Below, piece by piece: positions 17,928-25,788 of a stretch of DNA of 47,947 nt (its first letter is position 1; each line of letters opens with the position of its first letter). The position numbers and the translations under genes are program-made. The stretch comes from CAZTZY01 sp964617765. GTDB taxonomy: Bacteria; Pseudomonadota; Gammaproteobacteria; Pseudomonadales; DT-91. Location of the stretch: NCBI GenBank assembly GCA_964617765.1, contig CAZTZY010000010.1:1-47947 (forward strand), read 5' to 3'. The notes beneath the pieces are model-generated. The model searched no databases. It was not told the DNA's origin and saw only the letters and a program-made list of their open reading frames with translations.

Positions 17928-18627
17928 GGCTAAACTGCTTAATCTCATTGTTAGTTAAAGTGCGAAATTGTCCGGCCAGTAAATTTTCATCAAGCATAAT
18001 GTCGGCGATCTGGAAGCGGTGCAGTGATTGTACTTTATTATTCACTGCAGCGAACATGCGTTTTACCTGATGATAACGGCCTTCGCAAATGGCAATGTTG
18101 TAAACACCTTCGCTGACCCTTGTGATTATAGCGGGCAGGGTAGGATTGTCTTCGCCATGCAATAGAACACCTTTTTGCAGTGTTTGAATATCTTCTGCCG
18201 ATAACGCTTGCTGTAATTCAACCCGGTAGTGTTTTTCCTTGCGTTTATCGATGCGTTGTTTCGGACTGGTCACGCGATGGCACCATTGGCCATCACTGCT
18301 GATTAACAGCAGGCCTGTTGTGTCGGCATCAAGTCGCCCGGCAAAATGCAGTTTAACAGGGTAATTGGGTAGTAATTTTAAGGCGGAAATATAACCATCA
18401 TCCTCATGCGAACAACAATAGCCTGCCGGTTTGTTCAGCATCAGGTAGATTTCACCGGGCAATGCAAGACGATTACCATCAAGGGTAATCATATCAGCTT
18501 CGGTAATGTGGCTATTGGCATTAGTGCACAGCACATCGTTAATGGCGATACGTTTAGCACGAATCAGGTTTTTTGCTTCTTTGCGGCTATAGGATGTGGC
18601 CTGGCTTATAAACTGGTCAATGCGCAT
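17917..18627 (-). CDS. rsuA: 16S rRNA pseudouridine-516 synthase RsuA
   Basis: RsuA isomerises U516 of 16S rRNA. The 236-residue protein has an N-terminal S4 RNA-binding domain (about 1-50, MRIDQFISQATSYSRKEAK) and a catalytic domain. The active-site Asp lies in the GRLDADTTGLLL motif, and the substrate-proximal ISEGRYHQVKRMFA-like block appears as CEGRYHQVKRMFAAV. Size and motifs match E. coli RsuA rather than RluB/E/F. It overlaps truC upstream by 11 nt and rsmC downstream, forming a compact RNA-modification operon. Confidence 0.88.
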   Translation of the reverse strand: MRIDQFISQATSYSRKEAKNLIRAKRIAINDVLCTNANSHITEADMITLDGNRLALPGEIYLMLNKPAGYCCSHEDDGYISALKLLPNYPVKLHFAGRLDADTTGLLLISSDGQWCHRVTSPKQRIDKRKEKHYRVELQQALSAEDIQTLQKGVLLHGEDNPTLPAIITRVSEGVYNIAICEGRYHQVKRMFAAVNNKVQSLHRFQIADIMLDENLLAGQFRTLTNNEIKQFSHDA

Positions 18628-19360
18628 CAGTTACCTCGGCCATACTGTTAATTGTAAAGGTGCTTAACTGTTCGATTAATGAAAGAAAATCTTCACCCGG
18701 TGTGGCATCAATGGTGACGGTTTTACTGGTGTAAGGATGTATAAACTGTAATTGCGTAGCCGCTAACAATAACCGTGAGATGAGAAAATGTGTCTGGAAA
18801 AATCTGTTATGGCTACTTTTCCCGTATTTGGCATCACCAATGATGGGATGCGAAATATGTTTCATGTGATAGCGGAGTTGATGCCTGCGTCCGGTTTCAG
18901 GATTGAGTTGCACCAGGCTATAACGGCCTTCCGGGTATTTATCGACAGGTATAGGAATCAGGTAGCGATCCAGTGTTTTTAAATGTGTGATTGCCGGTTT
19001 GGCTTCCTGTTGATGATTTTCATCGTAAGGGTCATCAATGGCTTTTACCGGGTGATCGATCAGCAAGGTATCGGGCGTAAAACCGCGCACCACAGCCAGA
19101 TAGGTTTTGTTGGTGAGGCCTTGTGAGAACTGTTCGTGCAGATTAGCGGCAGCCTGCGAAGTGAGCCCAAAAATCAGGATTCCTGAAGTGGGTTTATCCA
19201 GGCGATGTGCAGGATAAACGCGCTGGCCAATCTGGTCGCGCAGCATCTGAATCGCAAACCGGGTTTCATATTTATCAATAGGACTGCGATGAACCAGTAA
19301 GCCTGCAGGCTTGTTCATAGCGATAAAATGCTCATCCTGGTAAACAATCTCAAGTTTCAT
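18617..19360 (-). CDS. truC: tRNA pseudouridine-65 synthase TruC
   Basis: TruC makes pseudouridine 65 in the T-stem of some tRNAs. The start at 19360 gives MKLEIVYQDEHFIAMNKPAG and 247 residues, close to E. coli TruC. The catalytic Asp is in AHRLDKPTSGILIFG. The family-specific YPEGRYSLVQLNPETGRRHQ and HPIIGDAKYG segments are present. There is no S4 domain, which is normal for TruC. It is the first gene of the overlapping truC-rsuA-rsmC run. An 8-residue upstream extension is in frame but lacks support. Confidence 0.9.
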   Translation of the reverse strand: MKLEIVYQDEHFIAMNKPAGLLVHRSPIDKYETRFAIQMLRDQIGQRVYPAHRLDKPTSGILIFGLTSQAAANLHEQFSQGLTNKTYLAVVRGFTPDTLLIDHPVKAIDDPYDENHQQEAKPAITHLKTLDRYLIPIPVDKYPEGRYSLVQLNPETGRRHQLRYHMKHISHPIIGDAKYGKSSHNRFFQTHFLISRLLLAATQLQFIHPYTSKTVTIDATPGEDFLSLIEQLSTFTINSMAEVTDAH

Positions 19361-19418
19361 GCGGGCATGATACCATGGCTGCAAAGGTTAAAAAGCACTC
19401 GCCGCAATGGAGTTGAAA

Positions 19419-20045
19419 ATGAATATTAATCCTGATGAATTAAATCCTGCCCAACTTTATCACACCATGATTCAGACCATTATTCCGCGCCCGATAGCAT
19501 GGGTATTAACTGACAATGGTTTTGGCTCACAAGTGAGTAATAATTTTAATGTAGCGCCATTTTCGTATTTTTCTCCGGTGAGTACACAGCCGCCGGTATT
19601 GATGATATCCATCGGTAAAAAGCCCGATGGTTCGTTGAAAGATACACGACTCAATATTATTGAGCGCCATCACTTTGTGGTGCATATCGCCAGCAGTGAA
19701 TTGGCCGAAACGGTAACGGCGAGTTCTGCTACTTTACCTTTTGGAGAATCTGAAGTTGAAAGGCTTGGCCTGGGTTTGGCTGCCTTTGAGGGATTTTCAT
19801 TGCCACGTTTAAGTTGTTGCAAGATTGCCTATGCTTGCGAATTGATGGAAGTGAAGGAGATAGGTTCTGTGCCGCAAGCCATTATTTTTGGGTTGGTAAA
19901 AAAAATTTATATAGCTGATGAGTTGGTTAATGCGAGTAATGGTCGATCTAACATTTCACCTTTGAAGGTAGATCCATTGGGTAGATTGGGTGGTGACGAT
20001 TATTGGGTTAAGGGCACTGTGTTAACTGTAAAAAGGCCTTATTAA
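19419..20045 (+). CDS. Flavin reductase-like FMN-binding split-barrel protein
   Basis: The 208-residue protein matches the flavin-reductase-domain family (PF01613 type), whose members bind FMN and reduce flavin with NAD(P)H, often for a partner monooxygenase. The N-terminal IIPRPIAWVLT followed by NNFNVAPFSYFSPVSTQPP is the classic FMN-phosphate and isoalloxazine contact region. A GGAG motif 6 nt before 19419 fixes the start there rather than at 19407. It is divergent from truC. A luciferase-like oxidoreductase begins about 1.5 kb away and might use reduced flavin, but they are not in one operon. Confidence 0.85.
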   Translation: MNINPDELNPAQLYHTMIQTIIPRPIAWVLTDNGFGSQVSNNFNVAPFSYFSPVSTQPPVLMISIGKKPDGSLKDTRLNIIERHHFVVHIASSELAETVTASSATLPFGESEVERLGLGLAAFEGFSLPRLSCCKIAYACELMEVKEIGSVPQAIIFGLVKKIYIADELVNASNGRSNISPLKVDPLGRLGGDDYWVKGTVLTVKRPY

Positions 20046-20112
20046 TTTTCACAGAAAAATTGCATCTTGAGTTATATTTTTTTGAAATCAGGTCTACATT
20101 TAAGAGAGACTA

Positions 20113-20131
20113 AAGGGCATTGGGTGCCCTT
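20113..20131. terminator. Weak bidirectional hairpin
   Basis: The stem AAGGGCA/TGCCCTT with a 5-nt loop lies between the convergent flavin-reductase and Sel1 genes and overlaps the Sel1 stop codon. The flanking T-run is poor, so the terminator role is tentative. Confidence 0.45.
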
Positions 20132-20591
20132 ATTCGTTTTTCTCCAATTCCGGCGAATATTGATTACGTTTGGTAATGCGGTTAACAATCTCTATCACTA
20201 ACGCCTCACCTTGATCTTGTTGTGCCGGAGTCATCTTGCTGAGAAATCCCTGGCTGGTTTCCATGGCACCCTGATAACCAAACATTTCTGCGGCTGCCAT
20301 CCAGGCATAAGCCTTTACAATATCTTTTTCAACACCTTCCCCGGAGTCGAACATAATGGCCAGATTATATTGTGCTGCTACTTCGCCTTGCTCAGCAGCT
20401 TTTCGATACCATTTTGCGGCTTCCTTTAAATCGCGGGGTACACCTTCACCAATATCGTAAAGTGTACCAAGATCAAATTGAGCGCCAGCATCACCTTGCT
20501 CTGCGAGTTTTTTGAGGGTATCAAACTCAGAGCTATAAACGTCAGCAGAAAAGCTGAGCAATAAGACTAATAATGCAAGAATGTAGTTCAT
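20130..20591 (-). CDS. Small secreted Sel1-repeat protein
   Basis: This 153-residue protein has an N-terminal signal peptide (about 1-20, ending DVYSS). At least two Sel1-like helical repeats follow: GDAGAQFDLGTLYDIGEGVP, then GEVAAQYNLAIMFDSGEGVE, each with the family spacing of Ala, Leu and Gly, and a partial third follows at KAYAWMAAAEMFGY. Sel1 proteins are periplasmic or cytoplasmic protein-interaction scaffolds; the partner is unknown. It is monocistronic and convergent with the flavin-reductase gene. Confidence 0.85.
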   Translation of the reverse strand: MNYILALLVLLLSFSADVYSSEFDTLKKLAEQGDAGAQFDLGTLYDIGEGVPRDLKEAAKWYRKAAEQGEVAAQYNLAIMFDSGEGVEKDIVKAYAWMAAAEMFGYQGAMETSQGFLSKMTPAQQDQGEALVIEIVNRITKRNQYSPELEKNE

Positions 20592-20666
20592 GGAAAATAC
20601 GCTGTGTTTAGGTTTTATCGATTATAACGGTTTATCTGCAAAAAGAGACAGAGAGTAAAAGAACAT

Positions 20667-20694
20667 AAAAAAGGCCCAAAAAAGTTTGGGCCTT
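20667..20694 (-). terminator. Intrinsic terminator after the luciferase-like gene
   Basis: On the minus strand the stem AAGGCCCAAA/TTTGGGCCTT is followed by a run of T residues. It lies about 27 nt downstream of the stop of the luciferase-like oxidoreductase gene. Confidence 0.85.
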
Positions 20695-20720
20695 ATTCAT
20701 ATTACACTAACCGTTGAATA

Positions 20721-21593
20721 TCAGGATTTGGCGATAATATTTTCGGCAAACCATTCCATCATCATGACTTTATCAGCCACTGAAGAGATATCCTGTTTGC
20801 CTTTATAGGCATCGCGACCGCCGATAATGCATTCGGTAACACCAATTTCTTTCAGGCGTTTTACACCATCGGCACTGAATGCATCGGCGGTAATGGCATG
20901 GATTTCAAACGGTTTTTTATCCGTACCATATTCCTTGCGCAACTCATTCAGGCGGTCGATCAAGGGTTTTAGCGTATCGATGGTGCCGCCGGCATGTACC
21001 CAGCCATCGCCAATTTTGGCTGCGCGTTTCAGCGCCAATTCGGCGTGACCACCAATAAGGATGGGCGTTTGTTGGGTAGGAACAGGGCACAGTTTGATTT
21101 CCGGGAGATCATAATATTTACCTTTGAAACCATAGAAATCACCGGAATGTAAACCACGGATAATTTCTATCATTTCATCCATGCGTTCTCCGCGACCTTC
21201 CCAGCGCTCGCCACAGATTTCGAAATCTTCAATCCAGGGGCTAAGGCCAATGCCAAAGGCAAAACGGTTATTGGTGATGGTATTGATGGATGTGATTTGT
21301 TTTGCCACCAATACCGGGTTACGGATTGGCAGTTTTACCACGCTGGTGGTGAAGCGAATTTTTTTGGTGACGGCTGCCATCCAGGGAATGGCGATAAAAG
21401 GCTCAATAAAAGGTGTGCCATCAAGAAAGTTGCGAGAACCATCAGCGTTGTAAGGATATTTAGTATCAGCCACTTTCGGGTAACAAATGCTATCGGGCAG
21501 GGTAAAACCATGAAAACCGATTCTTTCAGCAGCTTGTGCCAGTTCCAGATATTGATCAGGTGGGCACATACAGGCATGGTAAGCAAAGCGCAT
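20721..21593 (-). CDS. Luciferase-like (LLM-class) flavin-dependent oxidoreductase
   Basis: The 290-residue protein has the TIM-barrel pattern of bacterial luciferase-like monooxygenases: AAERIGFHGFTLPDS near the N-terminus, KIRFTTSVVKLPIRNPVLVAKQ at strand 3, FAFGIGLSPWIEDFEICG, and TPILIGGHAELALKRAAKIGDGW. These resemble the TIGR03619-type subgroup, whose members in actinobacteria are often labelled F420-dependent. Gammaproteobacteria usually lack F420, so FMNH2 is the more likely cofactor here (inference). The start is supported by an AAGGA motif on the minus strand. It diverges from cysH across a 218-bp gap containing two palindromes. Substrate unknown. Confidence 0.85.
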   Translation of the reverse strand: MRFAYHACMCPPDQYLELAQAAERIGFHGFTLPDSICYPKVADTKYPYNADGSRNFLDGTPFIEPFIAIPWMAAVTKKIRFTTSVVKLPIRNPVLVAKQITSINTITNNRFAFGIGLSPWIEDFEICGERWEGRGERMDEMIEIIRGLHSGDFYGFKGKYYDLPEIKLCPVPTQQTPILIGGHAELALKRAAKIGDGWVHAGGTIDTLKPLIDRLNELRKEYGTDKKPFEIHAITADAFSADGVKRLKEIGVTECIIGGRDAYKGKQDISSVADKVMMMEWFAENIIAKS

Positions 21594-21704
21594 AATGAGT
21601 TCCTTTTTATCGTTTTGTGTATGAATATTTCAGTTTAGTATACGGCAGTTTTCCGATTACAGATGATTATACTATATCGAAACGCACCGTTTTGAAATAG
21701 GAAG

Positions 21705-21751
21705 TTATATCGATATAAGCTTATGTTATTTGAGATAAATGTGAATATTCA
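21705..21751. promoter_or_regulatory. Two palindromes in the divergent LLM/cysH region
   Basis: TTATATCGATATAA (21705-21718) and TGAATATTCA (21742-21751) are each perfect palindromes. A near copy of the second (TGAATATTTCA) lies near 21625, close to the other gene's start. Their position between divergent starts is suited to operators, but no regulator family can be named. Confidence 0.35.
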
Positions 21752-21811
21752 TTATATTTGCCGCCTCTCTATATAACCCAAACATCCTATATTCTTGGAA
21801 TTTCAACAAAA

Positions 21812-22450
21812 ATGCAGATCATCGAGCTGGATTTAGCCAAAATTAATCAGGAACTGAGGAATAAAGCCCCTGAAAGCATTATTCAATGGGCTTTATCCTT
21901 GAAGAAAAACACGATCATGACGAGCAGTTTCGGCTTTGATTCAGCGGTTTCACTTCATTTGTTATCCAGTGTAGATAATTCAGTACCTGTGGTATGGATT
22001 GATAGCGGTTATAACGTGAAAGATGCCTATGTCGTCGCTGATCAATTGATGAAAAACCTGCATTTAAATATGCATATCTATAACCCGTTAATGTCGGCGG
22101 AACGTCGAAGTGCTGTATTGGGCAATATCCCCAGTATCGATGATGCTCACTTTGATGAGTTTACGCGCCAGGTAAAACTGGAACCATTTGAACGCGCGTT
22201 AAATGAACTCAAGCCGGAAGTCTGGTTAACGGGGATTCGGCAGGAAGAAACCGAGCATCGCCGCAATCTGGATATTGTTTCAATAGATGCTCGTGGTATT
22301 TTAAAAGTGGCCCCGATTTTTTACTGGACTGATCAACAAGTGCAAACTTATATGGCCGAGCATAAGTTACCCAATTGCAAACATTATTTCGATCCAACAA
22401 AAGTGGAAGCCAACCGTGAATGCGGTTTGCACACTAACGGTTCTCATTAA
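21812..22450 (+). CDS. cysH: Phosphoadenylylsulfate reductase
   Basis: CysH reduces PAPS to sulfite using thioredoxin or glutaredoxin. The 212-residue form starts at 21812 (MQIIELDLAKINQ); an upstream TTG at 21758 would add an unlikely 18-residue leader. The adenylyl-sulfate binding region shows TSSFGFDSAVSLHLL and WIDSGYNVKDAY, followed by TGIRQEETEHRR. The single catalytic Cys is Cys204 in ECGLH near the C-terminus. The extra CC...C cluster of iron-sulfur APS reductases is absent, so this is a PAPS-type enzyme. Electrons would come from thioredoxin kept reduced by TrxB. It is followed after 3 nt by a degenerate pseudouridine synthase. Confidence 0.93.
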   Translation: MQIIELDLAKINQELRNKAPESIIQWALSLKKNTIMTSSFGFDSAVSLHLLSSVDNSVPVVWIDSGYNVKDAYVVADQLMKNLHLNMHIYNPLMSAERRSAVLGNIPSIDDAHFDEFTRQVKLEPFERALNELKPEVWLTGIRQEETEHRRNLDIVSIDARGILKVAPIFYWTDQQVQTYMAEHKLPNCKHYFDPTKVEANRECGLHTNGSH

Positions 22451-22453
22451 GTT

Positions 22454-23212
22454 ATGGAGAAATTTGCCAAGGCATTTCATTCCCAACGCGCCAGTATTCC
22501 TATTGTAGATTTTTTAGCCGATGAATTGCCAATTTCCAAAGCCAAAATCAAGGATGCCATGCAAAAAGGCGCGGTTTGGCTAAATCGCAAGGGGCTGGAA
22601 CCGCAACCGGTTCGTCGTGCAAAAGATACTGTTAAATTAAATGATGAGATCCATATCTATTTTGATGAGGATTTTCTCGCCATCAAGTTACCCCCTTTGC
22701 GTTGCGTGGAAAGTAACAAGCAATTCAGTGTCTGGATCAAGCCTGAAGGTATCATGCAGGAATTATCCTTATATGGTGATCATCTAACACTGGCACGTTT
22801 GATTGAGCGTGATTTGCCAAAGGATGTTGACTGTTATTTTGTAGATCCTGCCAATGGTGAAATTACCGGTTTGGTCGTGATTGCCCATACTCCAGAGTTT
22901 GGAAAAATCCTGGAAGAACAGTTAGCTGAAGATACGATCAGCAAGGACTATCGCCTTGGCGTTCGTGCCAAACTGGAAGGTGATGAGCAGTTGCAAGTAG
23001 ATGGAAAGGCCTATCCAGTCACACTGCTTAAATATACCGCCTATAATAATACGAGTTTTATCCGTATTAATAACGCCCAGCATATTGAGTCTACTCTCGT
23101 TGAATTACTGCAACAAAACGGATTGCCACCTCTTGAAGATGAGCAATTACAATGCTGTTCCATAACCATTCAACATCCTGCAAACCAAAAATCACTTAAT
23201 TTTCATTTATAA
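22454..23212 (+). CDS. RluA-like pseudouridine synthase homologue, catalytic Asp replaced
   Basis: The 252-residue protein has an S4-like N-terminal domain (about 14-72, with AKIKDAMQKGAVWLNRKG) and an RluA-type catalytic-domain fold. Where active enzymes read HRLDxxTSG, this one reads DPANGEITG at 131-139. Aligned on the conserved Gly and following hydrophobic strand, the catalytic Asp becomes Asn134 and the Arg-Leu before it becomes Pro-Ala. A later KDYRLGVRAK segment corresponds to the usual KxYxAxV strand. It is therefore probably an RNA-binding protein without synthase activity. It starts 3 nt after the cysH stop, so it is co-translated with cysH. Confidence 0.8.
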   Translation: MEKFAKAFHSQRASIPIVDFLADELPISKAKIKDAMQKGAVWLNRKGLEPQPVRRAKDTVKLNDEIHIYFDEDFLAIKLPPLRCVESNKQFSVWIKPEGIMQELSLYGDHLTLARLIERDLPKDVDCYFVDPANGEITGLVVIAHTPEFGKILEEQLAEDTISKDYRLGVRAKLEGDEQLQVDGKAYPVTLLKYTAYNNTSFIRINNAQHIESTLVELLQQNGLPPLEDEQLQCCSITIQHPANQKSLNFHL

Positions 23213-23354
23213 ATTTTCTCGAAAAGTGTCGACTGTATTAGCATTGTTCAAATAGGGTTCCAATATAGGCGAGTTGCCAAGTAGGATATGATTTAGCCAA
23301 AATACTATTCAGGCGCTCTTTTCTGTTTCCTTTTTCTTGTGGCAAGTGTGCATT

Positions 23355-24377
23355 ATGGTGATAAAAAAAGCAGGCATGGTGTTGGGTATATCGTTATTGG
23401 TAATCTCCTGCGCGGGAGAGAAGCCGTCGTTTGCGTCCGCTATCAGTGAAAAAATTATTGCACCTGCGTATCAATTATTGGCAGGTCAAACCGCTGTTTT
23501 GGTTCAAGCGTCCGCTACAGCGTGTACAGATGCAATGATCAATCAGAAAGAATTAAAAAATTTACGGCACGCTTGGCTGGTATCTATGTCTGCATGGGAA
23601 CAGGCGCAAATATTCAGGTTTGGCCCGATAGAGTCGCCTGGCATGCGTAATCAATATCAATATTGGCCCGATACACATAACGACATTGGTAATGCAGTTA
23701 AGGCATTGCTGGCTCGGGAGCAACCGTTAACAGCAGCCGATATTGAGCATGCGGCAATTCCTGCGCAAGGTTTGTCAGCTTTGGAATATGTACTGTTTGA
23801 TAAGGAAAATACACCGGAATTATTCGGTGCGATGGGCATTGCAGCGCAGCAAAGGTGTTTTTATCTGCAATACAGCAGTAAAAAACTGGCTGATGTATCA
23901 GCGAGTATGTCGAAAGAGTGGTCTTATGATGGCTCTTATCGGCAGTTTTTTTATGCTTCCGCGAAGAATAAGGCAGAACAACATCCGATGGCTCTTGTGC
24001 TGCATTCCATTGTCGCAGAGCTTGAAAGGATCAAAACCGATAAAATAGCATTCCCGTTAGGCCTGCAAGCAGAAAAAAAACGGGTCAATCTTTATGCCTC
24101 TGAAGCATGGCGTAGTCAGAAATCATTGGCGTTAATTCGTTCAAATCTATTTGTTTTGGGCAAGTTACTCGATGCACATAATACCGGCTTATTATCGATA
24201 CTTGAGAGTGAGGGTTCAAATGCATTGCTGGTAAAAAAAATTCGCCAGCAAATACATGAGGTGAATGCAGCACTGCAACGCCTGGATATTCATTTTAATG
24301 AAGCATTGAAAAGCGAGAATGGCATTGTCGCTCTGAATCATTTGCATGATGCAGTAGAGGCTTTATTGCTAACTTGA
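23355..24377 (+). CDS. Imelysin-like (M75 / COG3489-type) periplasmic lipoprotein
   Basis: The 340-residue protein begins with a lipoprotein signal whose lipobox is LVISC with Cys19 (start at 23355; the earlier TTG at 23337 is less likely). The mature part is helical and has imelysin features: WLVSMSAWEQAQIFRFGPI, then QYWPDTHNDI, then GLSALEYVLFD. That last motif corresponds to GxHxxE of classical imelysins but has Ser in place of His, as I recall for the COG3489 subgroup. Imelysins are periplasmic and linked to iron or metal uptake rather than proven peptidases. It is a single gene here, without the usual second imelysin or di-haem oxidase partner. Confidence 0.82.
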   Translation: MVIKKAGMVLGISLLVISCAGEKPSFASAISEKIIAPAYQLLAGQTAVLVQASATACTDAMINQKELKNLRHAWLVSMSAWEQAQIFRFGPIESPGMRNQYQYWPDTHNDIGNAVKALLAREQPLTAADIEHAAIPAQGLSALEYVLFDKENTPELFGAMGIAAQQRCFYLQYSSKKLADVSASMSKEWSYDGSYRQFFYASAKNKAEQHPMALVLHSIVAELERIKTDKIAFPLGLQAEKKRVNLYASEAWRSQKSLALIRSNLFVLGKLLDAHNTGLLSILESEGSNALLVKKIRQQIHEVNAALQRLDIHFNEALKSENGIVALNHLHDAVEALLLT

Positions 24378-24687
24378 AAAATGAATTGCCAGAGGCTTTA
24401 GGTATATCGGCATCCATTAAAACCTGAAACATTGACCTTTAAATAAGATCAACTTGCAAAGATGATCAGATTGATAAGTTATCTAGGTATTACCACCTTT
24501 TTGTATGATGTATTCATCATTAACTTCACTTCATACTTAACATATTTTAATAAACCGTACAGTCATGTTTGGATATAGTGATGTCATCTTGGGCTATTTC
24601 AGCGATCGATGCGTATATGGGCCTGTTTAAAGTGAATTATTGGCAATGTGGCACAATATATTCAATACATGTGTTTAAGGGGATTTT
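24378..24687. other. 310-nt gap upstream of the RND operon
   Basis: No gene, tRNA or terminator is evident here. It must carry the promoter of the adaptor/pump operon. AT-rich segments with several TATA-like stretches (for example near 24655) are present, but I cannot assign -35 and -10 boxes with confidence, and I see no clear operator. Confidence 0.5.
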
Positions 24688-25788
24688 GTGAAAAAAACGT
24701 ATTTCATTGCTCTGCTGATTATTTCTGTTATCAGTGTCTGGATGTTAAGCGGGGTATTCTTTCCCGCCAAGAGCAAACATCAAGATCAGTCGCTGGAGAA
24801 AACCACGGCATCCACTAAAGAGCCAGTAAAAGTACGCGTCAAACATTTGACAGCTCAAAACCAGCATATTGAAGTTGTGGTTATGGGCAGAACGGAGGCC
24901 AAACGTTTGGTAGATGTTAAAGCTGAAATAGGCGGCCGTATCGTTTCCGTACCAGCAGAGAAAGGTCAGCGTGTCAAAGCCGGGGATGTTTTATGCGAAT
25001 TGGCTGAAGACGACCGCCGCGCCCAGTTAGCGAGGGCTAAAGCCACGGTTGAGAAAGCCCAGATTGATTATGATGGTGCATTGACCTTGCAAAAAAACGG
25101 ACTCATTTCATCGACCGCTATCGCTTCAAATAAGTCTGCTCTTGAAGGCGCACGCGCCAATTTGAAAGTTGCTGAATTGAATGTAGCGCATTTACAAATG
25201 CGCGCACCTTTTGCCGGTTTTGTGGAAGACAGGCCAGCAGAAATTGGCGCGTTAATTGATCGAAATGGCATCTGTGCAAGGTTACTGGATGAATCCAGTT
25301 TGTTGGCGATAGGGCAGGTGGCTGAAAAGGATGTGCAAAAACTGGTTCTGGGACAAACAGTTCAGGTATTGCTGAGTGGTGGCGATTTACTGAATGGCAA
25401 GATCAGTTTTATTGCCAGAACGGCAGATAAGGAAACCCGTACCTATAGTGTTGAAGCTGAACTGGACGTGAATAACAACAGTGTGCGCGATGGCATAACT
25501 GCCAAGATTATCATTCCCTTGCAAGAAGTGTTAGCTCATCATATGTCACCTGCTGTATTGGCGCTTGATGATTCCGGTCGTGTCGGTGTACGTATCGTCA
25601 ACAGTGAAAGCAAGGTTGAATTTCATTATGTGGCTGTGGTGCGTGAAACAGCCGATGGTGTATGGGTAACCGGCTTGCCGGCCGAAATTGACTTGATCAC
25701 TGTTGGCCAGGAACTGGTTTCTGATGGAGATCAGGTGCAGGCTATCAATATGGATGAAAAACCCGCAGCAGCCGGAACAGCTCAATGA
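24688..25788 (+). CDS. RND efflux periplasmic adaptor (membrane fusion protein)
   Basis: The 366-residue protein is an HlyD/AcrA-type adaptor linking the inner-membrane pump to an outer-membrane channel. It starts at GTG 24688 with AAGGGG 4-5 nt upstream. An N-terminal membrane anchor (about 5-26) is followed by a split lipoyl domain (VDVKAEIGGRIVSVPAEKGQRVKAGDVLCEL and its partner half LQMRAPFAGFVEDRPAEIG). Between them lies a short alpha-hairpin, and beta-barrel and membrane-proximal domains follow. The stop overlaps the pump start by 4 nt (ATGA), so the two are translated together. No outer-membrane factor gene follows, so a shared TolC-like channel is likely. Confidence 0.93.
   Translation: MKKTYFIALLIISVISVWMLSGVFFPAKSKHQDQSLEKTTASTKEPVKVRVKHLTAQNQHIEVVVMGRTEAKRLVDVKAEIGGRIVSVPAEKGQRVKAGDVLCELAEDDRRAQLARAKATVEKAQIDYDGALTLQKNGLISSTAIASNKSALEGARANLKVAELNVAHLQMRAPFAGFVEDRPAEIGALIDRNGICARLLDESSLLAIGQVAEKDVQKLVLGQTVQVLLSGGDLLNGKISFIARTADKETRTYSVEAELDVNNNSVRDGITAKIIIPLQEVLAHHMSPAVLALDDSGRVGVRIVNSESKVEFHYVAVVRETADGVWVTGLPAEIDLITVGQELVSDGDQVQAINMDEKPAAAGTAQ

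Noticed and set aside
23355..24377. Calling the imelysin-like protein a peptidase
   Set aside because: The GxHxxE motif has Ser instead of His, and proteolytic activity is doubtful even for classical imelysins.
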